Source: Anaerolineales bacterium (GTDB lineage Bacteria; Chloroflexota; Anaerolineae; Anaerolineales; Villigracilaceae). Taken from it: 12,409 bases of DNA. The position numbers and the translations under genes are program-made. The notes below the pieces were generated by a model. It was not told the origin of the DNA. It did no database searches and saw only the letters and a program-made list of their open reading frames with translations. Where the stretch lies: assembly GCA_028689195.1 (NCBI GenBank), contig JAQTWR010000041.1:1-12409 (forward strand), given 5' to 3'. Below, piece after piece: positions 1 through 7,233 of the stretch. The stretch's first letter is position 1; every line of letters starts with the position of its first letter.

Positions 1-230
1 TTTGCCAGCGCTTCCACGGTCATCCGCGCCGCGCTTTCAGCATGTGCGCGGAGTTTTTTTGCCATGTCGCTGTAGTTGACGCAGTCGGCAATATCGTCGG
101 TTCGCGCGGCAGGATTTGTGTCGGCGAAGAGAATCGCGTTGATGATGATCTCTCGCGGCGTTTCGCGTTCCCAATCATGGATTCCAAGAATGCCGCGCGC
201 GCGTAAATTTTTGATGAAGACTTTATCCAT
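1..230 (-). CDS. folB: Dihydroneopterin aldolase FolB (partial, C-terminus beyond the window)
   Basis: FolB cleaves 7,8-dihydroneopterin to 6-hydroxymethyl-dihydropterin and glycolaldehyde in folate biosynthesis, in the cytosol. The first 76 residues are read from ATG at 230-228. They begin MDKVFIKNLRARGILGIHDW and match the FolB N-terminus: the IG(I/V)xDWE stretch with the pterin-binding Glu at residue 21, and DDIADCVNYSD at about 45-55, with the family's conserved Tyr in NYSD. The catalytic Lys (about residue 100 in E. coli FolB) lies beyond the left edge. The start overlaps the stop of the upstream Lgt-like gene by 8 nt (223-230), so translational coupling is likely. A further folate gene such as folK could follow outside the window, but this cannot be seen. 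The family call is secure; only the missing C-terminal part is unverified. Confidence 0.9.
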   Translation of the reverse strand, partial: MDKVFIKNLRARGILGIHDWERETPREIIINAILFADTNPAARTDDIADCVNYSDMAKKLRAHAESAARMTVEALA

Positions 231-951
231 TTTGCGCCTGTTTGAACCTGAATTCAAATAAGACGAAACAGAGCGCGAGCGCAAACCACGCGACGACTTG
301 TCCTTGTATGACGCCGTTGAAAATAACGGCAGCGTCTGCGCGGAAGGCTTGAATGACGAGCTGCGAAAGTGCGGTCAGCGCGGCGAACGCGAGGAAGAGA
401 AAACCCGGGGGCTGATTCTTTTCGATGCGCCAGACCAACCCGAAGGTCAGTAAAGCCGCGAGCGTTTCGTAAATTTGCGTCGGGTGGCGCGCCGCGTTCC
501 ATAAATCAATCGCAAAGGGCAGGGCGGTTTCCTTTCCAAAAAAAGCGCCGGACGCGAGATGCGATAATCCCAGCCCGATGGCGAGAATTGAAAAGAAGGG
601 CGCGAGCGCGTCGAGCGTTGACCAGAACTTCAGGCTGCGGCGCTGACCGTAAATCAGCGCGACGACGCCCGCCGCCGCAAACGCGCCAGTCGGCTCGAAG
701 AGATCGGGGTTGATTGAAAAAATTCCAAGCGGGCTTTTGACGAAGGCGGAGAGGTTTTGCAAAACAAAGAAAACGCGACCGCCGAGGATGAGCGCGACGA
801 GGCTGTAGAAAGTGATGTTGTTGAGGTCTTCTTTGCTAACGCCGTGACGCTCGGCGCGTTTTTCGGCGAGGCTGAGTCCGATCCACGCGGCGGCGATAAG
901 CAGGATCATGTGACGGGGCGGCGAGAAAATATCTCGAAAGAGGGTAATCAT
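223..951 (-). CDS. Lgt-like (prolipoprotein diacylglyceryl transferase family) membrane protein, degenerate active site
   Basis: This is a 242-residue polytopic membrane protein with roughly six or seven hydrophobic segments. Family signatures are GGR at 57-59, a SGAFFGK stretch at 134-140 standing where Lgt has NGELWGR, and RHPTQIYE at 155-162, close to the Lgt signature RHPSQLYE. Genuine Lgt transfers diacylglycerol from phosphatidylglycerol to the lipobox Cys of prolipoproteins. By my alignment several Lgt key residues are missing here: the His of the HGG motif is Thr88, the Arg and Asn of the RLGN motif are replaced (GLSH, 128-131), and the Glu of NGELWGR is Ala136. It starts 3 nt after the stop of the TlpA-like gene and overlaps folB by 8 nt. 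No clear ribosome site precedes the ATG, so coupling is likely. It could be a divergent true Lgt or a paralogue with another role. The family call is good; the activity is doubtful. Confidence 0.75.
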   Translation of the reverse strand: MITLFRDIFSPPRHMILLIAAAWIGLSLAEKRAERHGVSKEDLNNITFYSLVALILGGRVFFVLQNLSAFVKSPLGIFSINPDLFEPTGAFAAAGVVALIYGQRRSLKFWSTLDALAPFFSILAIGLGLSHLASGAFFGKETALPFAIDLWNAARHPTQIYETLAALLTFGLVWRIEKNQPPGFLFLAFAALTALSQLVIQAFRADAAVIFNGVIQGQVVAWFALALCFVLFEFRFKQAQNG

Positions 952-954
952 TTT

Positions 955-1491
955 TTACTTGAGGATTTGTTCGATGCGCGTGCGGAGCAGGGCTTCCGCC
1001 ATCGGTCCGCCGACGACGACTTCGCTGATAACGCCCGCGCGGTTGATGAAATATGACGTGGGCAGCGAGCGCAATTGATACGCCGAACCGACAACGCTTT
1101 TTTCGTCGAGCAGGATAGGAAAGGTGAGGTTGTATTCTTGCGCGAAGGGCAACACGGCGGCGGAGTCGTCTTGATACGTCATGTTCACCGCGAGGACAAC
1201 GAAACCCTGATCTTGATATTCCCGATACATTTTTTCGATTGCGGGCATCTCCGCGCGGCAGGGCGGACACCATGTTGCCCAAAGGTTAACGAGTACGGCG
1301 CTGCCTTTGAATTCGGAGAGCGCGTAAGTTTTTCCGTCAATGGATTGAAGCATAAAATCGGGCGCGGTAAATCCCGTTTGCGGCGCGGATGTATTCCCGG
1401 ATGCGCTCGTAAAATTCGCGGCATACGCGATCCACGCGGCGCCGAGAGTCAATATAAAAACGTAGAGAACGAGACGCTGCGTTTTTTTCAT
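955..1491 (-). CDS. TlpA/ResA-type membrane-anchored thiol:disulfide oxidoreductase
   Basis: A 178-residue protein of the thioredoxin-like AhpC/TSA-Redoxin group. Residues 7-25 form a hydrophobic N-terminal segment that would act as signal anchor or uncleaved signal, placing the catalytic domain outside the membrane. A Ser/Thr/Ala-rich linker reaches to about residue 40. The catalytic motif WCPPC is at 74-78 (Cys75 and Cys78), inside the family pattern LVNLWATWCPPCRAEMP. The cis-proline is Pro144 in LPTSYFI. Such proteins reduce or exchange disulfides in extracytoplasmic proteins, as in cytochrome c maturation; the substrate here is unknown. The gene starts 1 nt after the glutaredoxin-like stop and ends 3 nt before the Lgt-like start. 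No Shine-Dalgarno is visible, which suggests coupled translation. There is no lipobox Cys near the N-terminus, so it is not itself a lipoprotein. Confidence 0.9.
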   Translation of the reverse strand: MKKTQRLVLYVFILTLGAAWIAYAANFTSASGNTSAPQTGFTAPDFMLQSIDGKTYALSEFKGSAVLVNLWATWCPPCRAEMPAIEKMYREYQDQGFVVLAVNMTYQDDSAAVLPFAQEYNLTFPILLDEKSVVGSAYQLRSLPTSYFINRAGVISEVVVGGPMAEALLRTRIEQILK

Positions 1492-1492
1492 T

Positions 1493-1759
1493 TCAGGCTT
1501 TTACAAATTTTTGATTCAATTCCGACAAACTTGGCTCGACCATCACGCTGCCGTCGGGGAATATAATCGTCGGCACGCTTTGCGCTCCGTTGTTAACCTT
1601 GATTATAAACTCGGTCGCTTCGTCGTTGCCTTCCAGTCCCACTTTCAGGTAGGGAATTTTCTTCGCGTCGAAATAGGCTTTTGCGCGGCGGCAATCGGAA
1701 CAATATTCGGTCGTGTACATCACAATCTGTGACGGGTTCATAACGTAAAGGTCGCTCAT
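1493..1759 (-). CDS. Glutaredoxin/mycoredoxin-like protein
   Basis: An 88-residue cytosolic thioredoxin-fold protein. It shows the redox motif CSDC (Cys20 and Cys23) in MYTTEYCSDCRRAK and the cis-proline motif SVPTI (Pro63), followed by FPDG. This pattern resembles mycoredoxin-type glutaredoxins (TIGR02200-like), which reduce mixed disulfides with low-molecular-weight thiols or protein disulfides. The start at 1759 is chosen because GGAGATGAAC directly precedes that ATG at proper spacing. An upstream in-frame ATG at 1813 would add 18 residues of unconvincing sequence, and the ATG at 1765 abuts the GGAG. The gene ends 1 nt before the TlpA-like start, linking a cytosolic and an extracytoplasmic thiol-redox protein. 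A 60-nt gap from 1760 to 1819 separates it from the gene upstream; I see no clear promoter in that gap. Confidence 0.85.
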   Translation of the reverse strand: MSDLYVMNPSQIVMYTTEYCSDCRRAKAYFDAKKIPYLKVGLEGNDEATEFIIKVNNGAQSVPTIIFPDGSVMVEPSLSELNQKFVKA

Positions 1760-1819
1760 GTTCATCTCCAATTTGTTTTTGTTCTCGTTACAGATGAAGT
1801 TCGCCCCGCGCATCTTACG

Positions 1820-2041
1820 TCATTTGATTTTTTCTTCCGCCGCTTTTTGCAGGATGTAAAACCCCATATCCATGAGCCGCGCTGTTTCCAACCTTGAAGC
1901 GGATTCTCCGCTCTCGATTTTTTCCAACGCCCGAAGCAAAGACCCGCGCACGCCGCTGGCGCGATGCGCCCAGACGGAATCGGCGGAGATTTTCTCGAGG
2001 CGCAAGAGCAATAAGCGGAGCAGGTCAAGCGAATCTTCCAT
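1820..2041 (-). CDS. Small hypothetical protein, 73 aa
   Basis: I do not recognise a family. The product starts MEDSLDLLRLLLLRLEKISA and is predicted to be soluble and helical: a Leu/Arg-rich amphipathic helix at about 3-20, a possible second helix at 32-45, and a third with a Lys/Glu-rich tail at 50-73. It has no Cys, no signal peptide and no membrane segment. It is supported as a gene by its place in the same-strand cluster, 5 nt after the Ddn-like stop, and by filling an otherwise empty gap. The Shine-Dalgarno is weak. The overlapping 88-residue frame at 1762-2028 on the same strand is Arg/Ser/Trp-rich and looks like a frame shadow. It could be a small regulator or partner subunit, but nothing shows this directly. 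Confidence 0.6.
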   Translation of the reverse strand: MEDSLDLLRLLLLRLEKISADSVWAHRASGVRGSLLRALEKIESGESASRLETARLMDMGFYILQKAAEEKIK

Positions 2042-2046
2042 CGCGT

Positions 2047-2523
2047 TTATTCAGGTTTGACAGCCAGCAGAGTCAACTCGCGCGCGATCTTACGCAATTC
2101 GTCTTCCCCTTCAAATTTCATTCCGACCAACGCCATCACCGAGCGGGTGTAGACGGGTTTGCGGCGATAGAATTCCACGAGCATATCGGCGGCGTTATCG
2201 GGAACGAGTTCCGTTGCGCGGGCGTGGAATTTTCTCCTGCCGACCTGCGCTTCAAAAAGCGGATTTGCCTGAATGTTCTTATACCAATCGGCGCGCGCGC
2301 CGTAGGCGGCTTCGATGTAGTAGATATCCGCGTCTTTGTCGTGTTCGAGAATATCTACCATCGTTTGGCGCGGCTTTCCGCTTTTGCGGCCAATTGTAGT
2401 GAGCAACATCCACTCTGCGCCGAAGAGACGCTCCCAGCCGCCGAATCCTATTTTATAAATCCAGACGGGAGTTTTGAGAAAGAATTTGAGAAACCCGCCG
2501 GGCGGTTTTTCAAAGGCGTTCAT
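2047..2523 (-). CDS. Ddn-like nitroreductase-family deazaflavin-dependent oxidoreductase
   Basis: A 158-residue split-barrel protein of the Ddn/DUF385 group. The diagnostic motif TTIGRKSGKPRQT lies at 42-54 and DWYKNIQANP at 79-88. Family members such as Mycobacterium tuberculosis Ddn bind the deazaflavin cofactor F420 and reduce quinones or nitro-compounds; others may use different flavins. An N-terminal amphipathic stretch (about 8-30) resembles the membrane-associating N-terminus of Ddn. The ATG at 2523 is preferred to the one at 2556 because GGAGACTTGAAC precedes it at good spacing, and because the longer form would overlap the nth stop at 2526. It starts 2 nt after nth ends. Whether this organism makes F420 cannot be judged from the window. 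The substrate is unknown. Confidence 0.85.
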   Translation of the reverse strand: MNAFEKPPGGFLKFFLKTPVWIYKIGFGGWERLFGAEWMLLTTIGRKSGKPRQTMVDILEHDKDADIYYIEAAYGARADWYKNIQANPLFEAQVGRRKFHARATELVPDNAADMLVEFYRRKPVYTRSVMALVGMKFEGEDELRKIARELTLLAVKPE

Positions 2524-2525
2524 GT

Positions 2526-3194
2526 TCAAGTCTCCTTTTGACTGGCGTAATCGCACATCTTATCGAGCGGACATTGGGCGCAATTTGGTTTGCGCGCGCC
2601 GCAGATTTCGCGCCCAAGCCGGATGAAATTCAAGTGCGCGGCGTAATAACTTTCAGGCGGGAGAAGGGATTCGAGATGCGGGTGCGCCTGCTCGACGGTC
2701 ATTTTTTCGGGACGCAAACCAAGCCGTCCCGAAACGCGGTAGATGTGCGTGTCTACGGGGAAGGCGGGCATGTTCAGCGAAAAGCATAAAACGATGGCGG
2801 CGGTTTTTGGTCCCACGCCGTTGAATTTGGTCAACCATGCGCGGGCTTCTTCAAGCGGAAGTTTTTTCAGGAAATCGAGGTTAAGCGAGCCGCGTTCTTC
2901 GGTGATGGCGCGCAGGACTTGTTGAATGCGCGGACCTTTTTGATTCGCCAATCCTGCGGGTTTGATGGCGTTGACGACTTCATCGGCGTTGGCGTCGCGT
3001 ACCAATTCCCATGCGGGGAATTTTGCGCGCAAAGCGTTAAAGGCGTGGTCGCGGTTGACGTCGTTTGTATTTTGCGAAAGTATGGTCGAAACCAGTTCGT
3101 CAATTGCGGGAAGGGGATCGCGCCATGTTGGCTCGCCAAAGACTTCCAATAATTTTTTATGCGCCGCCAGCGCGCGTAATTTAAGGTTTGTCAT
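2526..3194 (-). CDS. nth: Endonuclease III (HhH-GPD DNA glycosylase/AP lyase)
   Basis: A 222-residue base-excision repair enzyme that removes oxidised pyrimidines and nicks at abasic sites. The helix-hairpin-helix motif FNGVGPKTAAIVL carries the catalytic Lys130, and FPVDTHIYRVSGRL carries the catalytic Asp148. The 18-residue spacing equals that of E. coli Nth (Lys120, Asp138). The [4Fe-4S] cluster ligands are complete at Cys198, Cys205, Cys208 and Cys214 in the C-x6-C-x2-C-x5-C pattern. The length is normal for the family, at 222 residues against 211 in E. coli. The ATG at 3194 overlaps the asparaginase stop as ATGA (3191-3194) with no Shine-Dalgarno of its own, so translation is probably coupled. 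Its place among metabolic and redox genes says little about function. Confidence 0.95.
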   Translation of the reverse strand: MTNLKLRALAAHKKLLEVFGEPTWRDPLPAIDELVSTILSQNTNDVNRDHAFNALRAKFPAWELVRDANADEVVNAIKPAGLANQKGPRIQQVLRAITEERGSLNLDFLKKLPLEEARAWLTKFNGVGPKTAAIVLCFSLNMPAFPVDTHIYRVSGRLGLRPEKMTVEQAHPHLESLLPPESYYAAHLNFIRLGREICGARKPNCAQCPLDKMCDYASQKET

Positions 3195-4246
3195 TGGTTA
3201 ATTAATTTGAACACCGGATACGATTTGCCCGTCGTCAGTCCCGCGTAATTTTGCAGTTGCTTTGCGGGACCAAAATTCTCTAACGCCTGAAGTTGCGAGT
3301 CGTTCAGGACTTTTAGTTGACGTAGAATTTCGAGCGCCGCGGCGGGACGGACGCGCGTGCGGGACGCCAGGTCGTTATCCAGATGCGCCGCGTCGCCGTC
3401 GGTTATTTTGTACGCAATCCCGACGCCGTTTTCGCCGTGCGTATTGGGCATTAAGCCGATGACTTGAAAACCTTCCGCGCCGCGTTTGGAGAGGATTTTC
3501 CCGCCGCCGACCATCATCAATTCGCAGTCAAACTCGCCATAGTTGCTGACCATTTCGGGGTGGGCCATCATCGCGGAGGTAATCTTTTTGCAGGCGGCTG
3601 CGCGCGCTTCGGTTAAGTTTCGCGGGTCGCATAGTCGCGCTATACTGAGGGCTGCGTTATATAGGGGCACGGCAAAATTCGGCGCGGAGCAACCATCAAC
3701 GCCGATCTCCACCTTCTCTTTTTCAACGCCGCACATTTCTGAAAAAGTCGCGAGAATATCCTGTTGAATTGGATGTTCGTTCGAGAGGTAATTTTCCAGG
3801 GGCAGTCCGCGCATTTTTGCGTGGGCGAGCATGGCGGTGTGTTTACCCGAACAGTTGTTGAAATTGGCTGTCGGTTGTATGTTTTGCTGAATGACGCGCC
3901 GCAAGTTGGATGAATCGCTGGGTAGGTGTGCGCCGCATTGCAGGTCGCTTTCTTTGATCCCCGTTTTTGTTTGCAACGCTTCAACCGCGTCGAGATGAAT
4001 CTGCGCGGTCTCATGCGAGGCGCACGAGATGGCAAGTTCGCTTTGCGTGAAGTTGTAGCGTTCCGCGCCGCCGCGTTCCACAAAAGGCAGCGTTTGGAAC
4101 GGCTTGGCGGATGAGCGAAGAAAGGCGACCGTGTAAGGGTCGCCGTAAGAATACAAAAGTTTTCCGCTTGAATCAACAATTGCGATGGAGCCAAAATGGG
4201 TCGCTTCGACGATATTGCCGCGCATTAATTCAAGAATAGGGAGCAT
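3191..4246 (-). CDS. L-asparaginase, PF06089 (Rhizobium etli AnsA/ReAV) type
   Basis: A 351-residue enzyme of the asparaginase family typified by the inducible R. etli enzyme. This family hydrolyses L-asparagine to aspartate and ammonia and is unrelated to the E. coli AnsA/AnsB fold. Visible catalytic elements are Ser45-x-x-Lys48 in RSSAKPFQ, Ser77 in CASHET, Cys132 and Lys135 in NCSGKH, Cys186 in DGCSAPN and Cys241 in EFDC. From memory of ReAV numbering (Ser48, Lys51, Ser80, Cys135, Lys138, Cys189) these match with a constant offset of 3, so the active site looks intact. AGAGGAATAG stands just before the ATG and supports that start. The gene begins 2 nt after the beta-lactamase-fold gene stops and overlaps nth by 4 nt. 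There is no signal peptide, so it is cytosolic. Confidence 0.92.
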   Translation of the reverse strand: MLPILELMRGNIVEATHFGSIAIVDSSGKLLYSYGDPYTVAFLRSSAKPFQTLPFVERGGAERYNFTQSELAISCASHETAQIHLDAVEALQTKTGIKESDLQCGAHLPSDSSNLRRVIQQNIQPTANFNNCSGKHTAMLAHAKMRGLPLENYLSNEHPIQQDILATFSEMCGVEKEKVEIGVDGCSAPNFAVPLYNAALSIARLCDPRNLTEARAAACKKITSAMMAHPEMVSNYGEFDCELMMVGGGKILSKRGAEGFQVIGLMPNTHGENGVGIAYKITDGDAAHLDNDLASRTRVRPAAALEILRQLKVLNDSQLQALENFGPAKQLQNYAGLTTGKSYPVFKLINQ

Positions 4247-4248
4247 AT

Positions 4249-5106
4249 CTATTCCTCTGGCTGGCTGCTGAAATTATGATCCTGCCGCATGTTGTAGTGC
4301 AACAAACCGTAACGCAGGCGCTGCGCGTATTGTTTTTGACGCGCGGCTGGGGCTTTGAACCACGTCATTAGGGATGTGACCAGTTTTTCCACGGCGGCTG
4401 GGTTTGTCTTTTTCGTCGAGACTTTTCCCATTTTTTCTTGAACCTGCTTCAGGAAATCGAGTTGGTTTTTAATGGCGTTTATTGTCACCGCGCCGCCGCG
4501 GCTGCTGATGACCGTATAATTTTTGAATTCGGCGCTCGACAAAAGTTCGAGGGCGGCGATCCATGCGGGCAGGTTTGACCCCGCAAGGAACGGCGGCTGG
4601 TTTTTGAGGACGGCGTCGCCTACGAAGACGATCTGCTCTTCGGGCAGTTTGACCCAAATTGCGCCGCTGGTGGGTCCCGCATGGTGTTCTAATATAATCG
4701 GCGAATCGCCCCAGTGCATGGTCATTTGATCGAGGAATGAGATTTCGGGCGGCGACCAACGCACGCTGCCAAGCCCCGCAATTGATTCCCAGTCCGAGCC
4801 GGTTTCTTCGCCTTGCGCCTTGAAAATACTTGGGCGCGTGCGAAACGCGTGCGCGGTCTTTTCGTGCGCGATGACGATGCAGTCCATCGCGCGCGCGCCG
4901 AGCGTGCGGTCGGGGTGCGCGTCGAGATTGATCAATGCGCGTTCCATTCCGCCGCCTACGTTCATTAATGCGGCGCGCCATGAGCGCGCATCTTCGGGGG
5001 AGGGCGGCGCGTCGATTTGAATCAATCCGCGCGGGGTGACAATCGCTCCCAGCGTTATTCCGGGGTATTGATCTTCAATATAAACATTTTTGGCTATTTC
5101 CTGCAT
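4249..5106 (-). CDS. Metallo-beta-lactamase-fold protein with degenerate metal-binding site
   Basis: A 285-residue protein with the beta-lactamase-like fold: an N-terminal strand pattern ending in GLIQIDAPPSPEDA (27-40), a motif-1 region LINLDAHPDR (58-67), HHAGPTSGAI (141-150) and VFVGDAVL (161-168). In hydrolases of this fold the HxHxDH motif, the later GH and the GD Asp bind one or two metals. Here motif 1 reads D62-A-H64-P-D66-R67, the GHT His is Pro145, and the C-terminal GHG is S202-R203-G204. Only His64, Asp66 and Asp164 remain, so activity may be altered or lost. About 70 C-terminal residues are Lys/Gln-rich and helical. The ATG at 5106 is chosen because AAGGAATACC precedes it; the ATG at 5145 would overlap the kinase stop. 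The gap to the upstream kinase is 28 nt. The substrate is unknown. Confidence 0.82.
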   Translation of the reverse strand: MQEIAKNVYIEDQYPGITLGAIVTPRGLIQIDAPPSPEDARSWRAALMNVGGGMERALINLDAHPDRTLGARAMDCIVIAHEKTAHAFRTRPSIFKAQGEETGSDWESIAGLGSVRWSPPEISFLDQMTMHWGDSPIILEHHAGPTSGAIWVKLPEEQIVFVGDAVLKNQPPFLAGSNLPAWIAALELLSSAEFKNYTVISSRGGAVTINAIKNQLDFLKQVQEKMGKVSTKKTNPAAVEKLVTSLMTWFKAPAARQKQYAQRLRYGLLHYNMRQDHNFSSQPEE

Positions 5107-5134
5107 GGTATTCCTTTTTATGTAGTCGGTTGAT

Positions 5135-7204
5135 TTAATTTGCAATTGGCAAAGTCAAAAAGAAAGTCGAGCCTTTGCCCGTGTCGCTTTCGACCCAAAT
5201 TTCGCCGCCGTGACCGCGCACGGCGAGACGGCAAAACGCCAAGCCGATGCCCAGCCCGCTTGGCTTATCTTTGCCGTGTATGCGGGTGAATTTATCGAAG
5301 ATGCGCTCCGCATTTTCGGGCGAAATCCCCGGTCCGTCGTCGCGCACAAAGAATTTGATAAAGCCGTCGTCGGTGGGCTGCGCGCCAATTTCAACGTGAC
5401 CTTTGGCGGGCGTAAACTTGAGCGCGTTTTCCAAAAGGTTGACCAGCACGCGGCGGATCATGTTTCGATCCACCCAAATACGCGGAAGCGGCGCGCCGGC
5501 TTCGTTCTTATTCTTGACTTGTTGGTTTCTTGCGTTTGCCGTTGGTTCTATGTCCCGAAGAGATTCCTCGATCAACGTCAGCGGGTTGGTCGCTTTTTGT
5601 TCTACAATCGGCTTTCCTGATTCAAGACGATTAATATCCAGCAGCGAATCCACCAACCGTTGAATCCGCGCGGTGGAATGTTCTGCAATCGCGAGCATGG
5701 AATGAAAAGATTCGTCTTCGGGGGGTATGTTTTTCATCATCTCCAGGCTAGAGGTGATGTTGCCAAGCGGCGAGCGCAAGTCATGGTAGATCATCGAGGT
5801 CATGTCGTCGCGCAGCGCGTCGAGTTCTTTGCGTTCTTTTATGTCGCGCAATATCCATTGAATAGAGTCGCTTTCTTCAACTTCGACGCGGCGCGCATAT
5901 ACTTCGATTGGAATCGTCCCCCCGCTTTGGCAATGCAACGCAGATTCGTAATTACATTCATCGTTGCGCTTCAGCGTTTCAAAATTCAATCCCGTCGTAT
6001 TCCATTTGACTTCGTGCAATTGGTCAATGCTCATTGTCCGCAGACTCTCGGGGGTATATCCGCTCAACGTCACCGCATGACGATTCGTCTCCAAAACCCT
6101 GCCTTCCCAATCTGTGATTAAGATAGGGTCTACGCTGTCTTCAAATAACTCGCGGTAGCGCGTATGCGCTTTTTGCAGCCGCTCCATAAATTGCGCGTTT
6201 TGGATGGTCGTTCCCGCAAGGCTTCCCAGACCGCTCATCACCAATAGCGCGTCGGGGTCGAAAGCGCCTGAAATCGGATTGATCGCTTCCAATACGCCGA
6301 TGACCCTGCCCTGCGATTGGATCGGCGCGATGGCGATGGCGCGCGTCTGGATGCCCCCGAATTTTTCCGCCTCGTTGTGATGTTGATCCAAACTTGAAGC
6401 GGGCGAAACCAACCCTTGTCCGTTTGCAATGACCATTCCCGCCAAACCTTGCCCGCTAGGGATGCGCCTGCCCGGTATATTGCCAGAATTGTGTCCCGCC
6501 GCCGCTTGAAAGACCAGATCGCGGTTTGAATGATCAATCAACGCCAATGCGACGGTTTCCACTTGCAAAGCCTGCATGGTGTGATTAAGAATACGCCGCC
6601 ATACGTCGGGCATTTCCAGCGAGGTGTTGATCGCCGCCGCGCCTTCCGCTAACGCGGTCATTACGCGCGCGGTGCGTTGACTCTCTGTATATAAACGCGC
6701 ATTCAAAACGGCTACGCTTGCCTGATCTGCAATGGCTTGCATTAACGCCAGATGCTCTTCGTTGAAAGCGTTTGGGACGGAGTGTACCAGCGTCAGCACG
6801 CCTACCAGTCGGTCGCGCGCCATGAGCGGTACGCATATCGCAGATTTTGCGCCGCTTTTTTCCGCCGAATCATCGGCGCGTCGCAGCCACCGGTCGTCTT
6901 TACTTGTGTCAGGCACAAGCGCAGGTTTGCGGCGCTGAACCACCCAACCGGCAAGTCCGCGCTCCACCGTATCGCGTAATTGCTGGGTGGTATGTTCGTG
7001 AAGGCTCTTTCCGTACACAATGGTCGCGTCTACGGGTTTGCCGGCATCGTCCAGTACGACGATGCTGCCGCGTTCGCCGCCTACATGTTGTATGGAAGCA
7101 AACATCAGCCGCTGTAAAACCGAGCGAAGGTCTAGCGCGGCGGCAACTTCACGACTGACATGAATCAATAATTCGAGCAGGGAACGGGTACGGTCTTCAG
7201 ACAT
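5135..7204 (-). CDS. Soluble sensor histidine kinase, GAF-GAF-PAS-HisKA-HATPase
   Basis: A 689-residue sensor kinase with no membrane segment, so a cytosolic signal is expected. Domain order is GAF1 (about 20-172), GAF2 (about 195-338), PAS (about 345-455, with ILITDWEGRVLETN and a PAC-like end QWILRDIKERKE), HisKA (about 462-530) and HATPase_c (about 578-687). The phospho-acceptor is His474 in YHDLRSPLGN. The ATP-binding boxes are intact: N593 in LLENALKF, DDGPGI at 622-627, FDKFTR at 636-641 and GLGIGLA at 650-656. No GAF Cys/His chromophore motif is obvious, so a small ligand or protein partner is more likely than light. No response regulator is encoded nearby, so it is an orphan in this window. 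It is the first gene of the minus-strand cluster. No Shine-Dalgarno precedes its ATG. Confidence 0.93.
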   Translation of the reverse strand: MSEDRTRSLLELLIHVSREVAAALDLRSVLQRLMFASIQHVGGERGSIVVLDDAGKPVDATIVYGKSLHEHTTQQLRDTVERGLAGWVVQRRKPALVPDTSKDDRWLRRADDSAEKSGAKSAICVPLMARDRLVGVLTLVHSVPNAFNEEHLALMQAIADQASVAVLNARLYTESQRTARVMTALAEGAAAINTSLEMPDVWRRILNHTMQALQVETVALALIDHSNRDLVFQAAAGHNSGNIPGRRIPSGQGLAGMVIANGQGLVSPASSLDQHHNEAEKFGGIQTRAIAIAPIQSQGRVIGVLEAINPISGAFDPDALLVMSGLGSLAGTTIQNAQFMERLQKAHTRYRELFEDSVDPILITDWEGRVLETNRHAVTLSGYTPESLRTMSIDQLHEVKWNTTGLNFETLKRNDECNYESALHCQSGGTIPIEVYARRVEVEESDSIQWILRDIKERKELDALRDDMTSMIYHDLRSPLGNITSSLEMMKNIPPEDESFHSMLAIAEHSTARIQRLVDSLLDINRLESGKPIVEQKATNPLTLIEESLRDIEPTANARNQQVKNKNEAGAPLPRIWVDRNMIRRVLVNLLENALKFTPAKGHVEIGAQPTDDGFIKFFVRDDGPGISPENAERIFDKFTRIHGKDKPSGLGIGLAFCRLAVRGHGGEIWVESDTGKGSTFFLTLPIAN

Positions 7205-7233
7205 GGGTATATTAAATCACAACCTTAAAGCAA

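Noticed and set aside
76..261. A 61-residue plus-strand frame at the left edge
   Set aside because: It is antisense to the convincing FolB N-terminus at 1-230 and has no motif.
836..1282. A 148-residue minus-strand frame overlapping the Lgt-like and TlpA-like genes
   Set aside because: It is Arg-rich frame-shifted shadow sequence covering two genes that have clear family motifs.
1760..1813. N-terminal extension of the glutaredoxin-like protein from an upstream ATG
   Set aside because: The added residues are Asn/Lys-rich and unlike the family, and the ribosome site GGAGATGAAC points to the ATG at 1759.
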